From the NCBI GenBank assembly GCA_035259145.1, contig DATFWQ010000262.1, forward strand, positions 1 through 7,133: a stretch of DNA of 7,133 nucleotides. Reading direction: 5' to 3'. A program made the position numbers and the translations under genes. Below the pieces are notes generated by a model. The model saw only the letters and a list, made by a program, of their open reading frames with translations. It had not been told where the DNA came from and did not search any database. The DNA is from CF-161 sp035259145. Lineage in GTDB: Bacteria; Chloroflexota; Dormibacteria; Dormibacterales; Dormibacteraceae. Below, piece after piece: positions 1-6,304 of the stretch (positions are counted from its first letter, which is position 1; each line of letters opens with the position of its first letter).

Positions 1-240
1 GAGCACCACCCCGGCCGCCTCGTGACGATCGAGTCGCGTGAGGGCTCGTCCTTTCCGATCAAGGTGACGCGCATCGTCGATACTCGCGCCGACGGCGGCA
101 GCCATGTGACGGAGGAAGTGGAGGGGGACCCCAGCGGCTTCTACGCGATCGCCACGCCGCTGCTCAGGGCGATGGTTGTTCGCAACATCCGGCGCGACTA
201 CAGGAACCTGAAGCGCGTCCTCGAGTCAGCCGCTCAGTAG
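1..240 (+). CDS. SRPBCC-family protein, C-terminal fragment (5' end outside window)
   Basis: The frame is open from the first base of the window and ends at a TAG at 238-240, so 79 C-terminal residues are visible. The first in-window start-like codon (GTG at 22) is probably internal, because the frame continues upstream without a stop. The fragment has a beta strand rich in charged and Thr residues, then a Gly-Phe-Tyr turn. It ends in a long amphipathic helix with the pattern PLL-x6-R-NI-x3-Y-x2-LK-x2-LES. This is the usual C-terminal helix of START/SRPBCC (polyketide cyclase/dehydrase-like) proteins, which closes over a hydrophobic ligand cavity. No ligand or pathway can be inferred from this piece. 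The gene converges on the E2 gene, and the two 3' ends overlap by 7 bp (234-240). The family call rests on fold-level pattern recognition only; a short alpha/beta protein of another family is possible. Confidence 0.6.
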   Translation, partial: EHHPGRLVTIESREGSSFPIKVTRIVDTRADGGSHVTEEVEGDPSGFYAIATPLLRAMVVRNIRRDYRNLKRVLESAAQ

Positions 241-1580
241 ATTGGCGTCTCCGCCGAGACCGCCTCCAGCCACGTCCGGCAGCTGGTCAGGAAGCGGGCG
301 GCCTTCAGACCGTCCAGAACGCGGTGGTCGAAGCTGAAGCACAGGTACATCATCGGCTTGATCGCGATCATGCCGCTGACAGCCACAGGCCGCTGCACGA
401 TTGCCTCCATCGTCAGGATGCCTGCCTGACCGGGGTTGATCACCGAGTAGCTGAACAGGGTGCCGAAGGTGCCCGAGTTGTTCACCGTGAACGTGCCGCC
501 CTGGAGCTCGTCCGCTTTGAGCTGGCGGTTCCGGGCACGGGTGGCAAGGTCGTGGACCGCGCGGGCCAGCCCGGCCAGCGATAGGCCGTCGGCGCTGCGG
601 ATTACAGGCACCAGCAGAGTGTCTTCGAAGCCGACCGAGACGCCGAGGTGGACGCTTCCGTGGATGACGATCTCGTTCTCGGTGAAGGTGGCGTTCACCT
701 CGGGGTATTCGCGCAGCGACGCGATGGCAGCGGCGATCACGTACGGGAGGTACGTCAGCGAGAAGCCTTCGCGCTGCTGGAAAGCGGGCTTGTTGGCGTT
801 CCGGTTGGCCACCACCCCGCTCATGTCCACCTCCTGGGTCTGCCAGGCGTGGGGAATGGTGGTCTTGGAGCGTGTCACGTTCTCCGCGATCAGCTTGCGC
901 ATGCGGCTGAGCGGAACGGCCTGATCCTCCGCAGGGGTGGGCACGGGAGCCGGAGGTCTGGCAGGCGGCGGGGTGGGTGCTGGAGCCGGAGGTCTGGCGG
1001 GCGGCGGGGGCGACGGGCGTGCGGCGGGCGCCGGTGCCGGCGGTCTGGCCGGAGGCCCGGCGGGGGCTGCCGCTGCGGCCCCGCCGCGCTGGGCTTCTAC
1101 AAACTGGCGTACGTCGCGCTTTGTGACGCGGCCGCCGAGGCCGGTCCCCTCCACCTGCGCGAGGTCGACCCCGTGCTCTTCCGCCATCAGCAGCACTCCC
1201 GGCGAGTACCGGTGCTCGCCCCCGTCCTTCGACACGACCGGAGCCGCGGCGGCCGGGGTGGGGGGTGCGGCCGCGGCGGGCTGCACCGGCCGGGCGTCTT
1301 CGGCCCGAAGCTCGACGGTGGCCGGCGCCTCGGCGTCGCCCTGGAGTTCCACCACCGCGATCTCGGCGCCGGCGGCGACCGTCTCACCCTCCCTGGCCAG
1401 GATCTCCCTGAGGATCCCGGTCACCGGGGCAGGAACCTCGGCATTCACCTTGTCGGTGTCCACTTCGAGCATCGGCTCGAACTCGACCACCCGGTCGCCC
1501 GGCTTGACCAGCCAGCGTGAAATCGTGCCCTCGTGAACCGACTCCCCCAGCTGCGGCATCGTCACGCGGGTGCTGGCCAT
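234..1580 (-). CDS. Dihydrolipoamide acyltransferase (E2) of a 2-oxoacid dehydrogenase complex
   Basis: This 448-residue protein forms the core of the complex, moving the acyl group from E1 to CoA on a swinging lipoyl arm. Residues 1-80 are a single lipoyl domain with the lipoylated Lys44 in D-T-D-K-V-N-A-E. Residues 124-161 are a peripheral subunit-binding domain (YSPGVLLMAEEHGVDL, then GTGLGGRVTKRD) that holds E1 or E3. Residues 165-217 are a Pro/Ala linker with a 12-residue repeat. Residues 219-448 are the catalytic domain, with the NNSGTFG motif (367-373) and the active-site H419-R-x-x-D423-G. The start chosen is the ATG at 1580-1578, which shares one base with the E1 stop (TGATG). It puts the first lipoyl strand (VTMPQLGE) right at the N-terminus. 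An upstream in-frame ATG at 1796 would add 72 Arg/Gly-rich residues inside the E1 gene and is rejected. There is no good Shine-Dalgarno sequence next to the ATG, which fits translational coupling. Catalytic-domain motifs resemble branched-chain or generic bacterial E2, and substrate specificity cannot be read from the sequence. Confidence 0.95.
   Translation of the reverse strand: MASTRVTMPQLGESVHEGTISRWLVKPGDRVVEFEPMLEVDTDKVNAEVPAPVTGILREILAREGETVAAGAEIAVVELQGDAEAPATVELRAEDARPVQPAAAAPPTPAAAAPVVSKDGGEHRYSPGVLLMAEEHGVDLAQVEGTGLGGRVTKRDVRQFVEAQRGGAAAAAPAGPPARPPAPAPAARPSPPPPARPPAPAPTPPPARPPAPVPTPAEDQAVPLSRMRKLIAENVTRSKTTIPHAWQTQEVDMSGVVANRNANKPAFQQREGFSLTYLPYVIAAAIASLREYPEVNATFTENEIVIHGSVHLGVSVGFEDTLLVPVIRSADGLSLAGLARAVHDLATRARNRQLKADELQGGTFTVNNSGTFGTLFSYSVINPGQAGILTMEAIVQRPVAVSGMIAIKPMMYLCFSFDHRVLDGLKAARFLTSCRTWLEAVSAETPIY
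933..1055 (-). repeat. In-gene repeat encoding the Pro/Ala interdomain linker of E2
   Basis: The linker between the subunit-binding and catalytic domains of E2 holds three copies of PPARPPAPAP-like units, at about residues 176-187, 193-204 and 205-216. The last two are directly adjacent 12-residue (36-bp) copies. At DNA level the + strand sequence GGAGCCGGAGGTCTGGC recurs at 946 and 982, with a more diverged relative near 1033. The + strand here is strongly G-rich. Pro/Ala linkers of this kind are known to be extended and flexible in E2 proteins. The tandem units suggest that the length changes by slippage or unequal exchange. Confidence 0.8.
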
Positions 1581-3682
1581 CAGAACGCCGACAGCTCCCG
1601 GAGCGCCTGCGTGATCTTCTCCGGGTTGGGCATGAAGAAGTCCTCCATGGGCTGGGCGTACGGCATCGCGGGCACGTCCAGACCGCCCAGCCTCTTGACC
1701 GGTGCGTCCAGCCAGCGCCAGGCCTCGTCGGCGATGATCGCCGCCACCTCGGAGCCGACCGAGATGCTGTAGTTGTCCTCGTACAGCACCAGGCACTTGC
1801 CGGTCTTCCTGGCGGAGGCCACGATCGACTCCCTGTCGAGGGGGTAGACGGTGCGCAGGTCGACCACCTCGACGGTCCAGCCTTCCTGCTCCATGTTCTT
1901 CGCCGCTTCCAGCGCATAGTGAACCATCAAGCCGTAGCAGAAGACCGATATGTCCTCCCCCGGCCGGGCGACCCTGGCCTGCTGAAGCGGGATCAGGTAG
2001 TCACCCTTCGGCACCGGCTCCTTGAACATGCGGTACAGGCGCTTGTGCTCGAGGAAGAGCACCGGGTCCGGGTCGCGCATGGCCGCGACCAGCAGTCCTT
2101 TGGCCTCGTACGGCGTCGAGGGGATGACGATCTTCAAGCCGGGCGTCGCAAAGCGCGCCTCGATCGACTGTGAGTGGTAGAGCGCTCCGTGAGAGTGGCC
2201 GCCCATGGGCGCCCGGACCACCAGGGGTGCGCCCCAGTCGCCGTCGGTGCGATAGCGGAACTTTGCGATCTCGTTGGTGATCTGGTTGAAAGCCATGTGG
2301 GCGAAGTCGGTGAACTGGATCTCGGCCACTGGCCGTTTGCCTGCCAGCGCCAGTCCCAGCGCTATCCCTGCAATGGAGGACTCGGCGATCGGCGTGTCGA
2401 TCACCCGCTCCTCGCCAAAGCGTGCGTACAGCCCGTCGGTCACGAGGAACACGCCACCTTTCGGGCCGACGTCTTCGCCAAGCACCATCACGCGCTGGTC
2501 GCGCTGCATCTCGCGCGTCAGCGCGTCCCGGATCGCCTGGACCATGTTCATGTCCTCGGTCTCACCGCCCGGGTCTGGGTCGATGGCGGCCGGCACGTCG
2601 GTGGAGTAGACGTTGGTCAGCGCGTCTTCAGGTCTGGCGTCAGGTGAGTTGAGACCCTGACGGGTGGCACCGGTGACCTCCTCTTTGACGCGCTCCTCAT
2701 ACTCCGAGATCGTTGCCTGGTCGATGATCGCCTCCTCCAGGAGACGCTTCTTGAAGCGCTCGAGGCAGTCGTTGGCAGCCAGCTGGTCGAGCTCCTCCTG
2801 GCTGCGATACCGGCGCTGGTCGTCTTCCGAGGAATGGGCGCCGAGGCGATCTACGAGGCACTCGATCAGGGTGGGCCCTTCCCCCGCCCTGGCCCGAGCC
2901 ACCGCCTGCTTGGCGACGTGGTAGCAGGACACCGGGTCTCGGCCGTCCAGCGTCACGCCGGGGAAGCCGTAGCCGGCCGCGCGCTGAGCGGCGTGCCTGA
3001 CCGCGTACTCCTTGTGGAAGGGCACCGATATGGCGAAGCCGTTGTTCTGGCAGACGAAGATCTCCGGCAGCTTGTAGATGGCCGCGAAGTTGAAGGCCTC
3101 GTGGGTGTCGCCTTCGGCGCCGGCGCCCTCGCCGTAGCAGGTCATCACGACCTTGTCGGTGCCGTCCATCTTCAGAGCGTAGGCCACTCCCGCGCCGTGC
3201 ACCATCTGCGTGGCCACAGGTGAGCCGCCGGAGATGATGTTCAGACTGGTGTCTGAGAAGTGGCCGGGGGTCTGCTTGCCCCCAGATGCCGGATCGTCGG
3301 GCTTGGCAAGCACCGAAAGCATCAGGTCGAGCGGGGTCACGCCCATGCGGAAGCACAGAACCACGTCGCGGTAGTACGGCGAGATCCAGTCGTACTTCGG
3401 CTTGAGCGGCCACGACACTCCGATCTGGGCCGCTTCGTGCCCGGCGCCAGAGATGATGAACGGGGCTCGCCCCTGGCGATTCAGCACCTGGAAGCGATAG
3501 TCGATCTGACGGCCCAGAAGCATCAGGTGAAACCACTCCAGGAGCGTCTTCTCGTCGAGATCGGTGTCGCGCCAGTCGACCGGCTCCTGGAAGCGCCACT
3601 CCGGCGCGAACGTGTCCTTCTGGACTCGTCCCTCCCTCCTCGAGGGCGAGGGCCGAGGTGGTGGCGATTTCGTTTCTGCCAT
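1580..3682 (-). CDS. 2-oxoacid dehydrogenase E1, alpha and beta subunits fused in one chain
   Basis: This 700-residue thiamine-diphosphate enzyme carries out oxidative decarboxylation of a 2-oxoacid and reductive acylation of the E2 lipoyl group. Residues 45-360 are the E1-alpha part. Its ThDP/Mg motif starts at G184-E185-G186 and ends at N213-N214, and its loop RLGAHSSEDDQ-x2-YRS (279-294) matches the regulatory loop region of branched-chain E1-alpha. Residues 361-377 are an acidic/Pro linker. Residues 378-700 are the E1-beta part, with GEDVG (402-406), DTPIAE (E434), AEIQF, and ALYHSQS with the catalytic-type His503. There is no stop or frameshift between the halves, each of which is close to its usual stand-alone length. 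GEG instead of GDG, together with AEIQF, NE-x-AK-x-RYR and LYHSQS, resembles branched-chain dehydrogenase, but pyruvate is possible given the citrate synthase upstream. The ATG at 3682 lies 5 nt after the lpd stop with no clear Shine-Dalgarno. The first 22 residues are Pro/Arg-rich and look inserted (see the separate entry). An ORF extension upstream to 4195 overlaps lpd out of frame and is rejected. Confidence 0.93.
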   Translation of the reverse strand: MAETKSPPPRPSPSRREGRVQKDTFAPEWRFQEPVDWRDTDLDEKTLLEWFHLMLLGRQIDYRFQVLNRQGRAPFIISGAGHEAAQIGVSWPLKPKYDWISPYYRDVVLCFRMGVTPLDLMLSVLAKPDDPASGGKQTPGHFSDTSLNIISGGSPVATQMVHGAGVAYALKMDGTDKVVMTCYGEGAGAEGDTHEAFNFAAIYKLPEIFVCQNNGFAISVPFHKEYAVRHAAQRAAGYGFPGVTLDGRDPVSCYHVAKQAVARARAGEGPTLIECLVDRLGAHSSEDDQRRYRSQEELDQLAANDCLERFKKRLLEEAIIDQATISEYEERVKEEVTGATRQGLNSPDARPEDALTNVYSTDVPAAIDPDPGGETEDMNMVQAIRDALTREMQRDQRVMVLGEDVGPKGGVFLVTDGLYARFGEERVIDTPIAESSIAGIALGLALAGKRPVAEIQFTDFAHMAFNQITNEIAKFRYRTDGDWGAPLVVRAPMGGHSHGALYHSQSIEARFATPGLKIVIPSTPYEAKGLLVAAMRDPDPVLFLEHKRLYRMFKEPVPKGDYLIPLQQARVARPGEDISVFCYGLMVHYALEAAKNMEQEGWTVEVVDLRTVYPLDRESIVASARKTGKCLVLYEDNYSISVGSEVAAIIADEAWRWLDAPVKRLGGLDVPAMPYAQPMEDFFMPNPEKITQALRELSAF
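2543..2557 (-). promoter_or_regulatory. Possible internal ribosome binding site before the E1-beta part
   Basis: On the minus strand the sequence reads GAGG (2557-2554), then 8 nt, then ATG (2545-2543, Met380). A second ATG (Met378) lies 6 nt upstream of Met380. The spacing to Met380 is near ideal for a Shine-Dalgarno site, and Met378/380 is where a stand-alone E1-beta normally begins (MNMVQAIRDAL). I infer either a remnant of the time when alpha and beta were separate genes, or a working internal start giving a 321-residue beta chain. GAGG is short and could be chance in GC-rich DNA. Confidence 0.35.
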
Positions 3683-3689
3683 CTGGACT
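3616..3689 (-). repeat. Small insertion with inverted repeat and 11-bp flanking direct repeats at the E1 start
   Basis: On the coding strand AGTCCAGATGG (3689-3679) and AGTCCAGAAGG (3626-3616) are near-identical (10 of 11) and lie 63 bp apart, exactly 21 codons. The first copy contains the E1 start ATG. In the second copy the same codon is AAG (Lys22), still in frame. Between them lie 52 bp (3627-3678) that include an imperfect inverted repeat at 3630-3652, centred on CCTCGAGG. The insert encodes Pro/Arg-rich residues (PPPRPSPSRREGR at 7-19). Removing the insert and one repeat copy restores the lpd stop, 5 nt, then ATG and M-D-T-F-A-P-E-W, which is a natural E1 start. This is the footprint of a short palindromic element with target-site duplication. 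The sequence type resembles GC-rich dispersed repeats found in many bacteria, but that likeness is from memory and only one copy is in this window. Confidence 0.6.
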
Positions 3690-5064
3690 AGATGTTCAGG
3701 GCCACGCCGTCGACAGCCAGGGCGGCTTCGCCAACCGCTTCGCTCATGGTTGGGTGGGGGTGAATGTTGCGACCGATCTCCCACGGGTCGCCCTGGAAGA
3801 GCCGGGCCAGTGCCGGCTCGGCGATCAGCTCGGTCGCTTGCGCGCCCACGACGTGGGCGCCGAGGACCTGGCCCGTCCGGGCGTCGGCAACCAGCTTGGC
3901 GAAGCCCTGCGTCTCCCCATGAATGACAGCCCGGCTGTTGGCCAGGAACGGGAACTTGCCGACTTTGACCTCGTAGCCGCGCTCCCGAGCCTCCGCCTCC
4001 GTCAGCCCGACCGAGGCGATCTCGGGCGTGGAGTAGGTACAGCGGGTGACCAGCTCCTGCTCCATGGGTTGCAGCCGCTTCCCGGCGATGTCCTCCGCCG
4101 CGACGACGCCCTCGTGAGCCGCGGCGTGCGCGAGCAGGTAGCCGCCGACGATGTCGCCGATCGCCCAGACACCTGGCGCCGACGTACGCATCCACTGATC
4201 GACCTTCACGAAGCCGCGCTGATCAACCTCGACGCCTGCAGCCTCCAGGCCGACGCCCTGGCTGTTCGGACCCCTGCCGACAGCGACCAGGAGCTGGTCG
4301 GCACTGACGTTTCCGTCCTCCAGCTGGACGGTCACCTCGCCGTGACCGCGTCGCACCCCTTTCACCTTTGCCTTCAGGCGGACGTCGATGCCAGCCCTCT
4401 GGAAGGCCTGGAGGAGCACGCGTGAGACCTCCTCGTCCTCCAGCGGGACCAGCCTGTCCAGCGCCTCGATCAGCGTGACCGAAGCGCCCATCTGGCGGTA
4501 GAAGGTCGCGAACTCTACGCCGACGGCGCCGGCGCCGATGATCGCGATCGACGCGGGCAGCGTCCTGGCGAGGGTGGCGTGGTCGGAGTTGAACACACGC
4601 TCGCCATCGAACTCGACGCCGGGCAACGACTTCGGCGACGAACCTGTGGCCACGATGATCGCCTCTGCCTGGATCATCCGGCCATCTACGCGAATGCGGC
4701 CCTCCCCCTCCATAACGCCGCAGCCCTGGACGACCTCGATCCGGTTCTTCCGCATGAGACCCTGGACGCCCTTCCAGAGCTGGTTGACGACTCCGTCGCG
4801 CCTGGTCGCGATGCGCTCGAAGTCGAATGCAATCTCCGGGACGACGATGCCGAACTCCTGACTTCGGTCATGGAGTTTGTGGTACAGCCCCGACGACTCG
4901 AGCAGCGCCTTCGTGGGGATGCAGCCGACGTGAAGGCACGCGCCTCCGAGCTTGGCGACTTCGATGATGGCCGTTCGCTTGCCGAGCTGGGCCGCGCGGA
5001 TGGCCGCGGTGTACCCGCCGGTACCGCTGCCGAGGACCGCGACCTCAAACTGATCGTCCGGCAC
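3688..5064 (-). CDS. lpdA: Dihydrolipoamide dehydrogenase (E3)
   Basis: This 458-residue FAD flavoprotein reoxidises the dihydrolipoyl group of E2 and reduces NAD+. The N-terminal FAD motif is GSGTGG (12-17). The redox-active disulfide is C43-x4-C48 in GGACLHVGCIPTK. The NAD-binding motif is GAGAVG (177-182), with Glu200 at the end of the second strand as in NAD-preferring enzymes. The second FAD motif is AIGD (301-304). The C-terminal dimerisation domain carries the catalytic pair H437 and E442 in HPHPTMSE. Length and domain order are normal, and no lipoyl domain is fused to it. The start is GTG at 5064-5062, 43 nt after the citrate synthase stop, with only a weak GAG upstream; starting there puts the FAD motif at its usual distance from the N-terminus. 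The stop (TAG, 3690-3688) is 5 nt before the E1 start. All E3-specific residues are present, so other family members such as mercuric reductase or glutathione reductase are unlikely. Confidence 0.95.
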   Translation of the reverse strand: MPDDQFEVAVLGSGTGGYTAAIRAAQLGKRTAIIEVAKLGGACLHVGCIPTKALLESSGLYHKLHDRSQEFGIVVPEIAFDFERIATRRDGVVNQLWKGVQGLMRKNRIEVVQGCGVMEGEGRIRVDGRMIQAEAIIVATGSSPKSLPGVEFDGERVFNSDHATLARTLPASIAIIGAGAVGVEFATFYRQMGASVTLIEALDRLVPLEDEEVSRVLLQAFQRAGIDVRLKAKVKGVRRGHGEVTVQLEDGNVSADQLLVAVGRGPNSQGVGLEAAGVEVDQRGFVKVDQWMRTSAPGVWAIGDIVGGYLLAHAAAHEGVVAAEDIAGKRLQPMEQELVTRCTYSTPEIASVGLTEAEARERGYEVKVGKFPFLANSRAVIHGETQGFAKLVADARTGQVLGAHVVGAQATELIAEPALARLFQGDPWEIGRNIHPHPTMSEAVGEAALAVDGVALNI

Positions 5065-5107
5065 GAATCTCAGTGTAGGGACCGCGTGAGGACCAGGATC
5101 ACCGGCA

Positions 5108-6223
5108 TCAGGCGATGACGACGGCGCGCTTGCTCGGGTCGGGGCCGGTCCACTGCGAGGCTGGCCGGATGATGCGGCCGTCCTTGGCCATGTACTCCAG
5201 GACGTGCGCAGTCCAGCCGGCCATCCGGGAGGTGGCGAACACGCACGCGAAGAACTCGGTGGGGAACCCGGCTGCGGCCAGGATGCCCGCCGAGTAGTAG
5301 TCGACGTTTGTCGCGTTCGGGCGCTCGGGGTGGCGCGCCACCAGCTCGCGGAGGGCGACCTCCTCTACCTTCACGGCGACCTCGTAGAAGTCCGGGTTCG
5401 CCTCTTTGCAGAGGTCCCGCAGGATCCTCGCCCGGGGGTCGTAGGTTCGGTAGACGCGGTGCCCAAACCCCATCAGGCGTTCTTTGTGATCGAGCGCGTT
5501 GATGACGAACCGCTCGGCCCTGTCAGGGCCGCCGACCCGCTCCAGCATGTTCATCGCCGCCGTGGCTGCCCCTCCGTGGGCCGGCCCCTTCAGAGCCGCG
5601 ATGGCCGCCACGACAGCCGACCACAGGTCGGTGCCCGTCGAAGCGACCACGCGCGCGGTGAACGTCGACGCGTTGAGCCCGTGATCCGCGAGCAGGACCA
5701 GGTAGGTCTGCAGGTATCGGACCCGGTCGGCGTCGGGCTCGCGGCCGTCCAGCATGTAAAGAAAATTGGCGGCGTGGCCAAGCTCGGGGCGGGGCTCCAG
5801 CGGCTGATCGCCTCGCTGGTGCCGATAGAAAGCGGCCACCGCGGTCGGGGTGACGGCGGTGGCCGCGATCGCTCCTTGCAGGTCAGGCTTGGGGCAGTCA
5901 GGGCCCGCGCCCTGAGCGGACACCAGTGTGCGCAACGCGTCCATCGGGTCGGCGTCGCGAGGCAGTCCGGACAGCGCCTGACGCGCGGCGTGGTTGAGTG
6001 CGCAGGCCGCCCCCAGCCGTTGCTTGAGTTCGGCGAGCTGGACCTGATCGGGCAGCCGGCCGTGCCAGAGGAGGTAGGCGACCTCCTCGAAGGAGCGCTC
6101 AGCCACCTCCTGAATCAGGTAGCCGCCGCGATAGATAAGACGTCCGTTCTGACCGTCTACTTCACTGATCTCGGTTTGAGCGGCGACGACACCTTCGAGC
6201 CCAGGACTGTAGGGGACGGTCAT
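5108..6223 (-). CDS. gltA: Citrate synthase (short type; methylcitrate synthase possible)
   Basis: This 371-residue enzyme condenses acetyl-CoA with oxaloacetate, the entry step of the TCA cycle. The start of the family signature, GLEGVVAAQTEIS, is seen near the N-terminus. The catalytic residues are present: H216 in GPAHGG, H255 in GFGHRVYRTYDPRA, and D308 in NVDYYSA. H181 in LADHGLNAS and R353 in IIRPASQWTG match conserved positions. The length fits the short, usually homodimeric form found in Gram-positives and archaea rather than the roughly 430-residue proteobacterial form. Some enzymes of this short group prefer propionyl-CoA (2-methylcitrate synthase), which cannot be excluded from the sequence. 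No prpB/prpD-like gene is in the window. The ATG at 6223-6221 has a weak AGG 5 nt upstream. It leads the lpd-E1-E2 run on the same strand, so acetyl-CoA made by the complex could feed straight into this enzyme. If E1 is a pyruvate dehydrogenase, the operon would cover pyruvate to citrate. Confidence 0.93.
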   Translation of the reverse strand: MTVPYSPGLEGVVAAQTEISEVDGQNGRLIYRGGYLIQEVAERSFEEVAYLLWHGRLPDQVQLAELKQRLGAACALNHAARQALSGLPRDADPMDALRTLVSAQGAGPDCPKPDLQGAIAATAVTPTAVAAFYRHQRGDQPLEPRPELGHAANFLYMLDGREPDADRVRYLQTYLVLLADHGLNASTFTARVVASTGTDLWSAVVAAIAALKGPAHGGAATAAMNMLERVGGPDRAERFVINALDHKERLMGFGHRVYRTYDPRARILRDLCKEANPDFYEVAVKVEEVALRELVARHPERPNATNVDYYSAGILAAAGFPTEFFACVFATSRMAGWTAHVLEYMAKDGRIIRPASQWTGPDPSKRAVVIA

Positions 6224-6304
6224 CGGTACCTAAGTGTACGAAGTCCCGAAGTCCAGGAAGCGCGGCTTGCCGGCGACACTTCTTCAACAGCCCCCTCGAG
6301 CTCG
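6224..6304 (-). promoter_or_regulatory. Intergenic region upstream of citrate synthase; possible near-leaderless promoter
   Basis: This 81-bp gap is the longest non-coding stretch in the window and the most likely site for an operon promoter. On the minus strand TACACT (6238-6233) fits a TAnnnT -10 element and ends 9 nt before the citrate synthase ATG, which would leave a leader of only a few bases. I see no convincing -35 hexamer at the right distance; the nearest TTGA-type match (TTGAAG, 6287-6282) is too far away. A weak AGG (6231-6229) could serve as a ribosome binding site on a longer transcript. No rho-independent terminator for the upstream transporter gene is visible, so read-through from it is also possible. 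Confidence 0.25.
6239..6254. repeat. Tandem 8-bp direct repeat upstream of citrate synthase
   Basis: CGAAGTCC occurs twice back-to-back (6239-6246 and 6247-6254) in the citrate synthase upstream gap, directly next to the candidate -10 element. A perfect tandem pair in this position could bind a regulator as a direct-repeat operator. It could equally be a simple slippage duplication. No second pair elsewhere in the window was noticed. Confidence 0.4.

Noticed and set aside
648..1520. + strand open frame of 290 codons opposite E2
   Set aside because: It is Gly/Arg/His-rich low-complexity antisense of the E2 linker and lipoyl region, and is a shadow of a strongly supported gene.
1581..1796. Upstream extension of the E2 reading frame to an earlier ATG
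   Set aside because: The extra 72 residues lie out of frame inside the conserved E1-beta C-terminus and are Arg/Gly-rich. The ATG overlapping the E1 stop begins exactly at the lipoyl domain.
3630..3652. Inverted repeat considered as a rho-independent terminator after lpd
   Set aside because: It lies inside the E1 coding frame, has no following T-run on the minus strand, and is imperfect. It is better explained as part of the inserted element.
3683..4195. Upstream extension of the E1 reading frame into lpd
   Set aside because: It overlaps the conserved C-terminal domain of lpd out of frame, has no domain likeness, and a natural ATG lies 5 nt after the lpd stop.
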